A DNA stretch of 64,000 bases from Lineus longissimus. Taxonomy: Eukaryota; Nemertea; Pilidiophora; Heteronemertea; Lineidae. The notes under the pieces were generated by a model, which was not told where the DNA came from, searched no databases, and saw only the letters and a program-made list of their open reading frames with translations. Below are positions 29,663-41,475 of the stretch, one piece after another (positions within the stretch are counted from its first letter, which is position 1; each line of letters starts with the position of its first letter). The stretch is from positions 2,916,501 to 2,980,500 of the forward strand of contig NC_088313.1 of NCBI RefSeq assembly GCF_910592395.1. Direction: 5' to 3'. A program made the position numbers and the translations under genes.

Positions 29663-30069
29663 AAGAATTGGCGTTATGATGCTAACCTTACCGACACGTT
29701 TTTGCTATAAGCATGCTGTAACTTGATAATTTCCAATACAATATCTATGCGCAACACATAGTTCTTTCTAACAGGAGAACCCGGCTTACACACGATATAT
29801 GAGATGATATTCATAGGGCACATCTTCCTCAGTTTTATTAATGTATGTACTGAAAATAAAGATCCAGAGGTTTCGTTATCCACCAAAAAAACAAAACTCG
29901 TGAAAATTCTATTTTCCTGAAATCTTCGCGTATCACAAAAACGAAGAGGCGTGAAAATTCCTTGACGGTTTACAATTATTATTTCACATTCTCCAAACAG
30001 ACACAACACAATACAGTAGAACCGCCTTGTCACGCTACTATTACATGTACTGCGCGGAGTATGTTTACT

Positions 30070-32016
30070 TCATTGTCTAGACGCGTAAATTGGTTCTGCA
30101 AGAGCAGGTTGTGTGGTCAGGGTCTTTATGGCCAAGTATAAGTGACAGAGCCTTGTGGAGGTATCATAACTAAATCCGTTGAACGTGGAATGGTTGATAC
30201 AGGCTTGCAAACACACCATCTTTCTGCTGCACGTCTCCAATTGCATGAGTCGGGTCGCGGTGGTAGTTGGGTTGAAAAGTTTCAAGAAGTATTGTTGGCA
30301 ACCGCGAACTGAAAGTAAGATAAGACGTGCAGTTTACAAACGACTACTCCATATTAGTACTGCAAACTCGGCTGTATCTGGTATGTCGCGTTGCACATTT
30401 GAACCAACACATCTTTCCCGAAACTGAAGGACTATACACCTTCAACCACATCTCCGTTTTCGTAGTTTTTAGCCCAATTCTCCTGCACTGAACAGGTATA
30501 TTGTTTAACCACATGCATTGGCATGGGCCACGTTGCTCAATATTATAGGCGACATCATTGCCGTTGCCGGTTTAGGTCCTAACCTTTCATGCCTTTCCCT
30601 CGAACGTCTTTAACTACAATCGCCCTCAGGGCTACCTTCCTGCCATCAAAATGACCTCCAATGTATATCCTTTTTGTTGAGAGAAAATAGCTATTGTACT
30701 TCTGTATTCCAATCACCCGCCAATCGTTCCTGGAGAGGCCAAGCTGAGTTGCCAACCCGTAATGCGTAGCTTTATCACTGTGATAACCAGTGAGATCACC
30801 AGCTTGGACCTGTAAAGACATAACAGCTTCACGTAGTACAAACACGAGTAGGCAGGGCTGAAAAAGAGGTAAGTCAACACACACACGGCACACAGGGCGA
30901 CTGGATCGCCATTAAAAGTTGACATTGATATTGCTGATTTGCTCACAATGTCATGCGATTGGATTTTGTCTCTAGCCCTGCATCTTCTATGTTGTTTTTT
31001 CAACTCTATACTCTTCTTGTTAGTAACCAACGCCAAGCCTTTTACTATTGTTTTAGTATGAGTGCGGGTCGCTTGCAGAGGGTGTATTAAAATCAAAGGA
31101 AAATTTATGGCGAGAGAGACCAATTACACGAAACCGTGATTGGTCGTAGCCAGCGGACACAAAAGAAGCAGGCAAAGAATTTCTTTATTTTATTTGGCGT
31201 TAAGCCATGCGAGAGACTTACCCCCCCCCCCCCCCCCCCCCCCACCAGCACTACGATATAAGGGCCTTATTATCTTTTTGATTAATGAAGTACCAATACA
31301 TGATGTACACCGTGTTGGTGTCATTCCCAGCATATGTTTTCTTGGCTAATATTTGTTACTTCTTTTTTAGGTGTAAAGGAATAATCCACTTTCATGGATA
31401 AACATCTCAAATATGTCAAATCGTAAATCAAAGTACATTGTATTTACATGTAGTTTCAATAGACAATCGTTTTTGACTCCTGACCGATCAAGCAATAGCT
31501 TGATATAGAATTCATGAGTGACAGGGCTTCCTGCTGCAGTGGAAAACAAGTCATGGCGTCGATGCGACAGGCAGACTACTAAGTATTCAGAAACAAGCAG
31601 ATAGTAACCTTGAAGGGTATCGAAAACAATGTCTTATTTCCGATCGTAGAGTCTGTAACCTCTGTTGAGTGGACCAGGTCGAACGTCCTGGAAACGCCAG
31701 GGACGGGTCTGAATATATCCACATAGTACGTTTCGCTGTTGAATCCGTTGTACAGTTGTCATCCCATAACATATCCTTCTTCTTTGAACATGTACGGAGC
31801 AGCCAAATGGACGATAACCCTACCTTTGTAGCTGCCGGGGAGAGCAGTCGGTTCCTGTCCCTGAAGATACACATCCTTGCAATTTGGGACGACAGCGACA
31901 GTTGGAAATATATCGATAAGCAGGAAACACAATGAGGTAATAAAAACTATTGGGTCAATTGCGATTCCACTCTGGCAGCTTGACAAACTCGTGATTTCTT
32001 CATTAGCATGCCACAT
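30070..32016 (-). pseudogene. Minus-strand leader + beta domain + PAN gene, copy A (stop in exon 1)
   Basis: Exons on the minus strand: 32016-31609, 30809-30584 and 30308-30070, matching the intact copies in units 2 and 4 in length and phase. In exon 1 the conserved Trp codon is TGA (31761-31759), directly after GYVMG, so the product ends early. Splice sites and the other exons are open. It is probably a recently disabled copy. The other possibility, read-through, seems unlikely. Confidence 0.7.
31221..31243 (+). repeat. Poly-C tract, unit 1
   Basis: About 23 C residues. In unit 4 the tract is interrupted (62765-62798), and in unit 2 it is absent: the flanks are joined directly. Length in such runs is unreliable. 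Confidence 0.9.
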
Positions 32017-34403
32017 CTCTGCTAAAATATACATATGTATAATGCGGTAAAATGGTTCCCTCTCCAAATTGTACTTCGATTAATGGATCTTGTATTTCAG
32101 AACAAATCTATTCCGGTAAAAAAAGTGATTAATTTAATCCGGTCACAGGTGCAGCGATCCCGTTCCAATCGGTCATATAAAAAGGAAGCGTTGATACAAT
32201 TACTAGTACGGAAACTCTCAAAAGGCACAGTGCACTACAGACGAGCAGAATGAGTAATTCGCTCGCGATCGACTCTTTAGTGCGAGAGGTTCTATGACCA
32301 GTTTCAAGCCAGGACTGAAGACGCTGCTCTTCTGTGAAAGCGCCCGTGAGCAGGACTCTTGGGAGTGGGCGCTATACATTGTACAAGACACTAATACTAG
32401 TGTCTTTCAGCACCGACAAAACGTATCAAGTATCCGCATGGAAAATACGTATGGCGCCTACGGGTAAGTGACACGTAAGTAGGACATAAAATTGAGCTTC
32501 ACCATCGATTTCATCCGTGTGCAATTTGTAAACAGCTGAAGAGATACCTGGCAATGCAAAACCTCTAATTTCTCCAAAAAAAACACATCAACGTGATCTA
32601 CAATATTTCTCAAATCATGATATCATAGAGATAGAAGATGGAAGAGTCTCAATTTAGCTGCAAATGCAAGTTAAATTGTTCAATTTCATACGTACTGCTT
32701 CCCGCATGGAATACAGTTCTTGCGTTTTTCCGTATACTTATACGGTAGCACTTGTCGTGTAAACTACACAAACCAATGACGTCGTTCAGAAGGCGTCACT
32801 GCGGATGCATTCGCAAGAATGACACTAGGATTATGCTGTATGTATCCCTGTACTCCTTTCTGTTACAGGATCCCGTTTAAGAAAACTTCAGCTTCTTCAC
32901 AGTTTTCGCAGCTGCCCATTTTGGTCTGCGCCTGGTGGGCAAACATTCTTTATCAACTATTTGAAAACTATATATTGAGAAAAGATCACACAAATATCAA
33001 AAAGTGAGATAATTTTGAGGAGAACTACTTTGGCCGATTCACTCTGCCACTCGCGCGACCTCGTCATAATCGTCACGTGGTGACGACGAGGATTGATTTT
33101 TCAATAAGGCGACCTGGAATGGTATTCGAGGGACTACGTCCGTACCCTAGCCTCGTTGTCCAAGTAGCCCAACTGATATAAGTTGAAAATTATACCGCAG
33201 ATCTGGAGAATAAAGACGTTCCTGAGAATTGTCGAGCTAGTTACTTCGGAAGATCTGACCTACAAAGAGATTTGTTCTATTGAACGTTGTTGGTATAGTC
33301 GAAAGGATGACTTCACGGCGAGGATCATCGTAATAATGCGAATAATGCGTAATAATGGTGTGATACTGACTAGTCGGATACTGATGTTATCAATCCCTTA
33401 TCCTAGGTTCATTTGCTGGCTGCAACGCGAGTTGATCAATAGATGATAGTTATGAATATATAAATGGATGTCGTTTGGAAAGAACGATAATTGCTTCTAA
33501 AAAGACCATACAGTTAATCAATTATCGGTAAAACTATCTATTGAATTCTAAATTTCTATTTCAGTTCAGGTGATCAGGAGGTTCCAGATTCAGACCAAGT
33601 TGTTTCTCGCCACAACTGGGACAAAGACACTCTAATATTCTTTGTAGTCCTCTTGATCAATGAGCAAAGAAAAAATACACTACACCCATACCACTAAAAT
33701 GTGAAGACGACATTAATACATGTACAATGTAGTTGTAGAGATATGAAAAGGTATATTTTCACAAATCAACCCCTCAATGAATGCAACTGAGTTGGTCAGT
33801 ATAAACCCACCAGCACAGTAGCCAGAATGCAGTATGGCGGTATATGATAATGAAAAGCCTATGTAACATTATGGTTATGAAGATACAACCCACAGGGATG
33901 TTTCATTAAACATAATTATAATAAAAATGTCGCACAAGAGAAAGACCGTTGTCACTCAACCTCGTTTACCCAGGGGTCATTGCGCGCTCCTGAATGCTAA
34001 TCAAGTAGACCCCGGATGTAGAGGTTGCAGCTTGGTGCCACGCTGGCCTGTGGCTGCTGCCGTGATAAATATCATCTGACCCGGAATCATTGCCCTGACC
34101 AATCATGGTTGTTATGCTGAAATGGACATCATTTTGGTACCAGGCCATAATTACCAAATTTCCGACGACTGCTTTTTTATGGCGGATTGTTGTCAAACTC
34201 TAATCATTTGTTCTAACTGGATTCTTTGCCTGCTTCAAATAAAGCAGCATTGAACCATGTTGGTACAGAGGCCCTGGTCATATCAACACCACTGCTGAGG
34301 AAATATCTGAATTCGTTTTGGTCATTATTTGGAAGGGATACGGAACAATTCAGTAGAGTGTTATTTCTATTCTCCGTGCAAAAATGACGTGTAATTTCTT
34401 TTA
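32017..34403. other. Non-genic end of unit 1
   Basis: Upstream side of the minus-strand gene copy A. A short open frame around 33110-33450 has counterparts at 49.7 and 57.2 kb (see findings), but nothing I can name. The rest has no recognised feature. The stretch recurs in units 2 and 3 and partly in unit 4. Confidence 0.5.
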
Positions 34404-36380
34404 TATCAAACAACCACCTAAACATGAAACCATGGGCACATTCAGGTATACAATTCAATTCAATTCAAATAAGACTTATATAGCGCAATTATCCAATAAC
34501 GTTTGATTGCTCGGCTGCGCTTTGAAAACAAAGTCACCATAATCTCGACTTCAGCACCTTTTTGAAGGTGCTCACAGTTGGAGCATTTCGCACATTCATG
34601 TCTAGTCTGTTCCAGAGTTGTGTAGCATACACCACAAAACTTCTGCCACCATATGATGCCAGGCGGTACCTGGGTACTTGGAGCAAACCTAAGTTCTGGG
34701 ACCTCAGGGATCGGCTGGGTTCATACAGTGGCACAATATCTGATAGATAGCATGGGGCAAGGTCAGCTTTGCACTTAAACAAAAGGAGTGACACCTTGAA
34801 GTCAATTCTTTGAGGAATAGGAAGCCAGTGTAGCCTACTGAGCACGGGTGTAATGTGCTGGTCACGACGAGTTCGAGTTATTATCCTGGCTGCATGATTT
34901 TGTGTAAGTTGGAGTTTGTGCATTAGGTTCTTGGTAATGCCGGCAAGGAGGCTGTTGCAATATTCCAGTCTTGTTAACACAAGGGATTGGATAAGGAGTT
35001 TAGCTGCGCTTTCGGTAAGACAATTGCGTATCCGGCCAATGTTCCGAAGATGGTACGTTGCAGATTTTACAACACTATTCACTTGATTTTCCATTGACAT
35101 TTTTTGATCAAAAAGAACTCCCAGGTTTCTCACTGGTCCTGTTGTCACTTGGACGTCAATCCCCGCTACTGAGAGGGACTCTATATTGAGACGGTTCAAA
35201 GCTTGCTGAGAGCCAGACAACTTTAGTTCAGTTTTCGTTGGGTTCCCCTTGAGCATGTTCTTGGCTAACCAGTCCTGAATCTTGAGCAGGCAATCCTCTA
35301 ACTGAACAATTTTCTGCTGTGCTTGCCTATTGGCAATGCAACATAGACTTGAGTGTCGTCAGCGAAGCCATGACGTGGGGTAGATAAACTGTCAATCAGG
35401 TCGCCAAGTGGTAGGATATAGATAAGGAAAAGAATAGGCCCAAGTACAAGCAAGGTACAACACCTTAACCTCACTGGTAACACCCTGGGGGACTTCACTG
35501 GTAAAGAAGACTTCAAGGATCTGCCAGAGCTAAAGGAACTCCGGTCGAATCATTTTTAGATTTCGTTGTATGGCCCCACAGGTCCCCGAAGAGAACTGTT
35601 TTCCAAAGATGGACCCTTTTTCTTCCTGCACTGATCTCATCCGCATAGGCGCCTTGCAGATCTTTCTGTGGATACTTGGGACCATTGCTGTGGGCGGGAA
35701 TATCCTCGTACTCCTCCTGAGGATATTGACAAAGGAACCAACGACGGCGAACACCACGATCATCACAAGCCTCGCCGTGTCCGACCTCCTCATGGGCGTG
35801 TACTTGTACATCATCGCGGCTGCGGGCACCACATTCAGGGGGTACTACATCGAGGTTGACTGGACCTGGAGGGAGGGCATCGGATGTAAGATTGCCGGAT
35901 TCCTCTCCGTCTTATCAAGCGAGGTGTCCGTCTTCACTTTGACTATCATGTCAGTGGATCGTTTCCTGGTTGTGGTGTTCCCGTTCAGTAAGCAAAAGAT
36001 CAACTTCAAGAAGGCGAGGATATTGGTGGCATCAATATGGATCGTTGGGGTCATTTTAGCCGGTGCAACGTTCTGTGTTGACTACTTGCGACATTCGTAC
36101 TATTCAAGATCTGGCGTCTGCCTCTCGCTCCACCTGACATCAGAACCCGCCCCAGGATGGGAGTACTCGGTCGCCATCTTTTTAGGACTCAACCTCGTTG
36201 CGTTCATGATCATCGCTGTACTATACACTTGGATGTACGTCATCATCAAAGGCTCTGTCGATATGATGAAACACAAGACCAGTCGGAAGAAGGGAGAAAA
36301 CAAGGAACTAGTCGTTGCCCGCAAGATGGCGCTGATCATCCTGACTGACTTTGCTTGCTGGATGCCCATCATAATTCTAG
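34404..36380 (+). pseudogene. Unit 2 partial LRR-7TM exon, interrupted by CR1-like insertion
   Basis: Starts at the unit junction within the LRR part, is split by the retroelement at 34454-35444, and resumes with the hinge and 7TM part. A T run (35553-35557) has one extra T compared with the unit 1 exon, giving TAG at once. From the following ATG the frame is open ([24 protein letters not shown]) to 36380, where the exon is cut exactly at its 3' border by the 7.6-kb insertion. It has no signal peptide or LRR start. It is unlikely to make a full receptor. Confidence 0.85.
34454..35444 (-). mobile_element. 5'-truncated CR1/L2-like non-LTR retrotransposon
   Basis: On the minus strand the element encodes the end of a reverse transcriptase: GPILFLIYILPLGD and the catalytic FADD motif near 35350, followed after a frameshift (around 35310-35330) by the conserved C-terminal part with YCNSLLAGI, HITPVLSRLHWLPI and LWNRL. 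The 3' end consists of GAATT repeats, as in CR1-type elements. TACAA flanks both sides (34449-34453 and 35445-35449) as the target duplication. Truncated at the 5' end and frameshifted, it is dead. Confidence 0.9.
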
Positions 36381-37090
36381 ACGCAAGGGCCCAATGCGCC
36401 GCGTAGCGGCAAAAAAGCGAAGCTGGCGAAACATTTATAACGGGTCACCGTCACTTATTAGGGTGTTTTCGCACCGATACGCGAAACGCCTACGTGAACG
36501 TCTACTCACTGAAAATTGTGTACCTGTGACGTATACACATACGCGAGTGAAAGTCGTTTCACGGATAACGTGCGGGCCTTCGTTAAAGCTCTATTATTCA
36601 GACGTGCGTTTTTGCTTATAAATGGCCTTTCATCGTGAATCGAATCCCGAAACTGTTACGTCAGTAGTTTATGCGCACTGTATGACGTAAACCACAGGCC
36701 TATAAAGGATGCGCGTCCTATTCGACCGTCCATTTCGCTGGATAGAGGTGCGTTCTGCACTTGTACGCCCATGGCCTATGGCCCATGGGTATTTCAAAGA
36801 TGTGTCTGCCACGTTGTCTCTGTGTTGTCCGAATTTCCCCCCTTTCTTTCGTGTACACCGGCACCGTGGTGGCCCCGGGAAAATCTTCGTTTCTTGCCTA
36901 TCCTTTCGGTGTTTATATTTCAAGCTCTTCAACCTAACAGGGGTGTATGGGTGCCCTGATTTATATGCACCGCGACTCAAGCAATCTGGATATTAGGTAG
37001 ACAGACTACATGCTATTAGTTTAGATACTTCATCCACACATGAGATGCCTGCAACCTTTATTTTGCTTTGTTTTCATTTCAGGAGCAATT

Positions 37091-38824
37091 ATGAGTAAAA
37101 AATTCGTCCGTTTTTTTCCTGCGCTGGATATCGCAATGTTGCGGGAAGCTGTGGCGGTAGATGGTGATGCAAATAGATGGGAAACAATAGCAGCAGCTCT
37201 TAACACTTGGGTGAAAGAGAAAAAGAAGACCAAAGAAGTGGTGGACCATTTCGGTATGCTCACAGCAAGATGTGTAAAAGAGCGATGTGAGCGCCTGGTA
37301 AAGATGTTTAAAAAAGAGGAGCTAGACTCCATAAAATCGTAAGTATTTCCACTTTTTTAAAATGTTTGAACGCAAGGTTATTTTTCTGTCCATGCCTTGT
37401 CCAAAAATTAACTTGAAGATTAGACTTGGAGTTTACGTTCCCATAGCCCAACCTTCTAAGATCAGTTTCCGCCCCAATGGAACTTCTAACCAATTGCGTT
37501 GAGGAAAGATAATCAGTATTCACAGTGGTCATCATTCATAACGGATGGTCTAAACTTCGGGCCTATCGAGAGGAGGTTACTTGCCTGCGGTATTACAAAA
37601 CCAGATCACATTTCACATTCTCCGCATAATGCGATGACTTTATGGTTAGGCCTACAAATTATGGCGTGTCCCAAAATATGTCCGCGCATGCTATTCTCTC
37701 CTACAGTATGATGTCCATGGTATTTTGGGCCAACATCTATTGTAAATTATCTCCTAACCAAAAAACTGTCAATTTGAAGTACTCGCCAACTTCAAACTAA
37801 AACAAGTTTCTGCTTTCTGTCAATATTCTATGCGCATGGAAGTGTTTTGTTGGGCCAAGTCATTAGTCCCAAAAAGCGGAGGCTCCTGACCAATCGGGTC
37901 GACTTTATTGATATGTTCAAGCTTCATTCGCCTTTTAGCTCTGGTACAGCTGAAGAGTACGATGAAAGAAAACAACTCCTGGGTGAAATGGTAACCATGG
38001 CTGATGAGCGGGAAGCGGCTAAAGCGTTACAAGCCGTAACGGATGCGCCATCAAAGGATGAAAAAGAAAAACAGTTGGAGGAAGCCGGAAAAGCGATTCG
38101 GCAAGCTGCAACAGAGGGCAAAACCAAAGGTATGTCTACGCTTGTATTTTATGTATGTATTGAGAGAAAGCAGAATACAAAACAAGGCCGCAAAACAGTT
38201 CCACAAATCTTGTGGTGTCAAGAAGTTAGTGAACCCTAAGTACTGCCGTGGACGATGTTTGTCATGTTTTAGCAGAGCGAATCTTCCAACCTCGTTCCAA
38301 GGGTATTTCCCGCTCGACGGGGTTGATGGTCGTTTACAATATGGCGAACTACCTGCCCATCTCGCCCCTTAAGCCCAGGGGACGAGGTGGCGAGCCTTCA
38401 CGATCTTGTCAGTGTAAGAAAACTGAATGTTGAACGGGGGTAATAGCAGACTTCCAAAACGTTTACCCAACTTTTGGTCTCACCTCAAATACGGATGTCC
38501 TACCCCTCAAATAACTGGCCAAATATTAGTTATAAATACCAGGTTTAATCCTTATCAGGTTTAATCCTTATTTCAGGTGCGAAAAGGAGATCAACAACGT
38601 CTTTGACAGACTACCTCGCCGAAAAACTAGGCCAGGATGCAGAGATTAAAAATGAGGAAACTAAGTTAAAGAAAGAGGAATTGGAACTAAAGAAGGAGGA
38701 GCTGAAATTGCAGGCAGCCAAGTTCGAAATGGAACGAAAGGAACGGGAGCAAAGATTGGAAATGGAGAAAGAAGAAAAACAAGTATATATGCAGATGATG
38801 CGTGACTGCCTGGCGAAAAAGTGA
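37091..38824 (+). CDS. Myb/SANT-like protein of the Harbinger element
   Basis: Exons 37091-37338, 37939-38129 and 38577-38824, phases 0-2, 2-1 and 1-stop. The start is the ATG after the acceptor ..tcatttcag. Residues 1-83 form a Myb/SANT-type helix region (LREAVAVDGDANRWETIAAA and a CERLVKMF helix). The rest is a charged coiled coil (LKKEELELKKEELKLQ and ERKEREQRLEME), ending with TGA after LAKK. In Harbinger elements this second protein helps bring the transposase to DNA ends and the nucleus. All three exons are open, so it may still be functional, unlike the transposase. Confidence 0.8.
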
Positions 38825-39178
38825 CTCAAGAGATCTATACATACATGTAGAATGAAATGAAATTACATGCTTGCAACTAACAACGTTCATTGATTTTTTA
38901 TTCTTTTTTAAGGGCTTACATGTATTTTACATATAATATATATTTACAAATCCAATGGCTTCCAGCAGCATTCTGGTGTTAAAGTATTCTTGACAATTCA
39001 CATTACAATGTACATGTAGAAGTGGAGCCGGTGTAATAGAATCAGATGCCCCCTGATATTAAATGCCCTCAACAATAGAACACGGCACCACTCAATAGGC
39101 CTCCAGAGAGGCCAAGACCCTTAATCCGAAGACGAACAATACAGGCGGGCATCAGGAAAGGGAGGGCATTTGATTCTA

Positions 39179-40722
39179 TCACACCGGTCGCAAATACTCC
39201 TCGAGTGACGGTGGATTACACTGGAAGAACATGGATGTGGTGTTGCCATAAATATAGGTGTGGCAGTTTGTCAGGAGCGCTCCAACCAAATACATGTTTG
39301 CGACCGGCTGCAAAAAGACCTTTAAGTTTTTTTTAAAATCTAAAAAAGCAAATTCTTGCACTATGTTCCCGAATCCCCACTCTACACATTCCCTAACGCT
39401 CGACATGCCTCTGTTGAATTCAACTTGTTCCTCCGTCAAATTCGCTCCCTTGAACGGCTTTATCAGGCAGCGCCGAATAGGGTAGGCTGTGTCGCCATAC
39501 AAGTAGTATGGATTTCCGTCCTGATCGGTAAAATCCAAGGCCTGCAACTGCGGCAAAAGCCCGCTCATTCGGAGCAAGGCACAATCATGTCTTCTTCCTT
39601 CAACTGGCCCAAACAAATTGCCAATCAGTCCATTGGGCAGCATGATCGATTGAAATTTGAGTGCATGAACTCTCTTATGGCCGTTGTAGCACACTCTCTG
39701 AAACTGTACCGGCCGACAGATGGGACGGACGGTTCCATCCAGGAATCCCCAGCAATGACTGAGTGGAGCACCCTTCGCCTCCACCGCCTCCGCATATGTC
39801 TGGATGTGCTGTGCATCAAGCCAAGGCTGGTTGAGGTTCTACAGGAGATGACCAAATGTTGTGCACAAGTGGTCAACCTGAAAATAAAACACCGGACAAG
39901 TTTTAGATATTTTTAACGCGGCTTGGGGTTGTATGGCCCATACAGTGTAAAATCCGTCGGTCATGCTAAATACATACACTAAGAATGAAAAAGGTTGACC
40001 TGGTGTTGTACGTGCTCTCGTGTCAGTCTCTTTTATATCGGCCACGAGGTGTCTTATATTATGTATATAGGAAGCATCTGTTAGACTAACAAGTTGGCAA
40101 CATCAAAACATACCATGTAAGTAAAAATCAGCGATAGTGTACTTGCAGGCCTTCCGAACACCCCCTCCAGGTCACACAGACGGTTTGGATAAGCCAGCCG
40201 CCTCAGAAGAACACATGTAGCTTCAACACCCTAAAAAAGCAAATAATTGGTTAGAAGCCATTCCGACCTTTTCGATGTCCCTGTCCCTATGATAGCTTTG
40301 TTAGTGGTCATTCAGTAATGATACTCTTTAAGTGAAAACAGACTACAAAAGACGGCATTGCTCCACTGATGGCTTTGCCGCTCTCATTCCTGAATGTGTG
40401 TCATGTTTAACAGCCAACTGAGTGTATGTTTGTCTAAGAACAGTGTCGGAAAATAGGCATGAAAGTACCGACTTACATTCGTTACTCCACGATTGCGGAG
40501 TACTATCTTGTCTGGAACTCTAAGAGCTTCGGCAAGTCTAAAGATCTCTTCCTTGGAAAACCGAAACATTACCTTGTTTTCTCCGTCTGTTTGGTTTTCC
40601 AGGTCAAACAGCAGGGTTTCCGAGTTGTAGGTTGATCTCGACTTCTTGTTCTAAGCTGCTGCCAAAAGTAGCCCGTCGTCCTCAAGCACAACGGCAAGTT
40701 GCAGCACGTTTTCTATCGGCAT
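39179..40722 (-). pseudogene. Harbinger-type DDE transposase with two in-frame TAG codons
   Basis: Minus-strand exons 40722-40477, 40230-40114 and 39877-39179, in phase 0. The product has an N-terminal helix part (FRFSKEEIFRLAEALRVP), RLAYPNRLCDLEGVFGR, and the nuclease core: GFLDGTVRP (first D), LYGDTAYP (second D) and RECVEWGFG (E), the DDE triad of DDE_Tnp_4 proteins. Two TAG codons interrupt it: one near codon 24 (40653-40651) and one near the start of exon 3 (39841-39839). Without suppression no full transposase would form. Length is otherwise normal. Confidence 0.85.
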
Positions 40723-41342
40723 GTTATACACAGCCATTTTCTTGCTACCAGTATGTCATGTATAATACATGAATGGCAATTTCTCCTTGGGTCCGAGAAT
40801 CGGACATCGTTATCAAAGAGTGCACGCCTTAATTGCGTAAGATGTTTAACATGAATGCCTATTCCCCACAAAAGAGCATACCGTTCAACTTTCACGTAAA
40901 GTACACGTACACGTACACGAGCGCTAGTGCGAAAACAAATAAACAGAACCTACGTGAACGCCTACGTGCGTGAACATAGGCGTTCACGTAGGCGTTTCGC
41001 GTGAGGTTGCGAAAACACCCTATTATTGGACTTATAGCGCATTTACGGGGTTGCAACTATTTTGCTTTATAGTGTCACCAGGAAAGAAAAGCATGCGACC
41101 TAACGCCGATCTATTTGTATAAAGTGATAATTGGAAGGTATATAGTAGGAAATATCAATAAAATAATCATTCCATGTCGTCTTTTGAGGGCATTTTTGAT
41201 TGTAAAAAATATATGTGTACGTCACCGTAGTCTCTGCAATGATAATTTTATCAGAGCAGTCTCGCGCAAGTAGAAGTTCTTTACCTATTAGTTCTTCACT
41301 TATTAGTCTCAACGTCTGGTACAAAGCCAGACGTTTTCCATT

Positions 41343-41475
41343 ACGATTTCACTACGATGTTTGACAAGAAGGAGCAGTGCGCGAGATATGCTAATGAGCA
41401 GACTTCCCTCGCTTGAGTTTCTGAAGAATGTTCCATATCGCGCTAAGCTCATCACTGCTGATTATGACATGCGTG
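41343..41475 (+). repeat. Direct repeat, copy 1 (about 130 bp)
   Basis: Starts around ACGATTTCACTACGATGTTT and is about 90% identical to 43184-43318, 1.84 kb downstream in the same orientation. The two copies lie on the outer, non-Harbinger part of the insertion and could be remains of one larger duplicated element. Confidence 0.8.

Larger units (their letters stand above)
25699..34403 (+). repeat. Tandem duplication unit 1 (8.7 kb)
   Basis: The unit starts inside the LRR-coding part at TATCAAACAACC and runs to 34403, where the same sequence starts again. It carries the last part of the 7TM exon, the TM7, tail, pseudokinase and terminal exons, the minisatellite and the minus-strand gene copy A. 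Units 2-4 follow with high identity. The junction (..TTTTATA|TCAAACAACC) is the same at 34403 and 51965, so the duplications share one breakpoint. Confidence 0.85.
36460..41021. mobile_element. PIF/Harbinger-type DNA transposon, 4,562 bp
   Basis: The ends are inverted repeats starting AGGGTGTTTTCGCA followed by CGCGAAACGCCTACGTGAACG after a few mismatches (about 45 bp in all). The 3-bp direct repeat ATT flanks both ends (36457-36459 and 41022-41024), as expected for the superfamily. Inside are two divergent genes of the usual pair: a Myb/SANT-like DNA-binding protein on the + strand and a DDE transposase on the minus strand. Confidence 0.9.

Noticed and set aside
31669-31935. Plus-strand open frames over the minus-strand exon 1 (also 63222-63488 and 63430-63798)
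   Set aside because: They mirror the minus-strand coding exon in another frame; the minus frame has leader, splice sites and conserved exon lengths.
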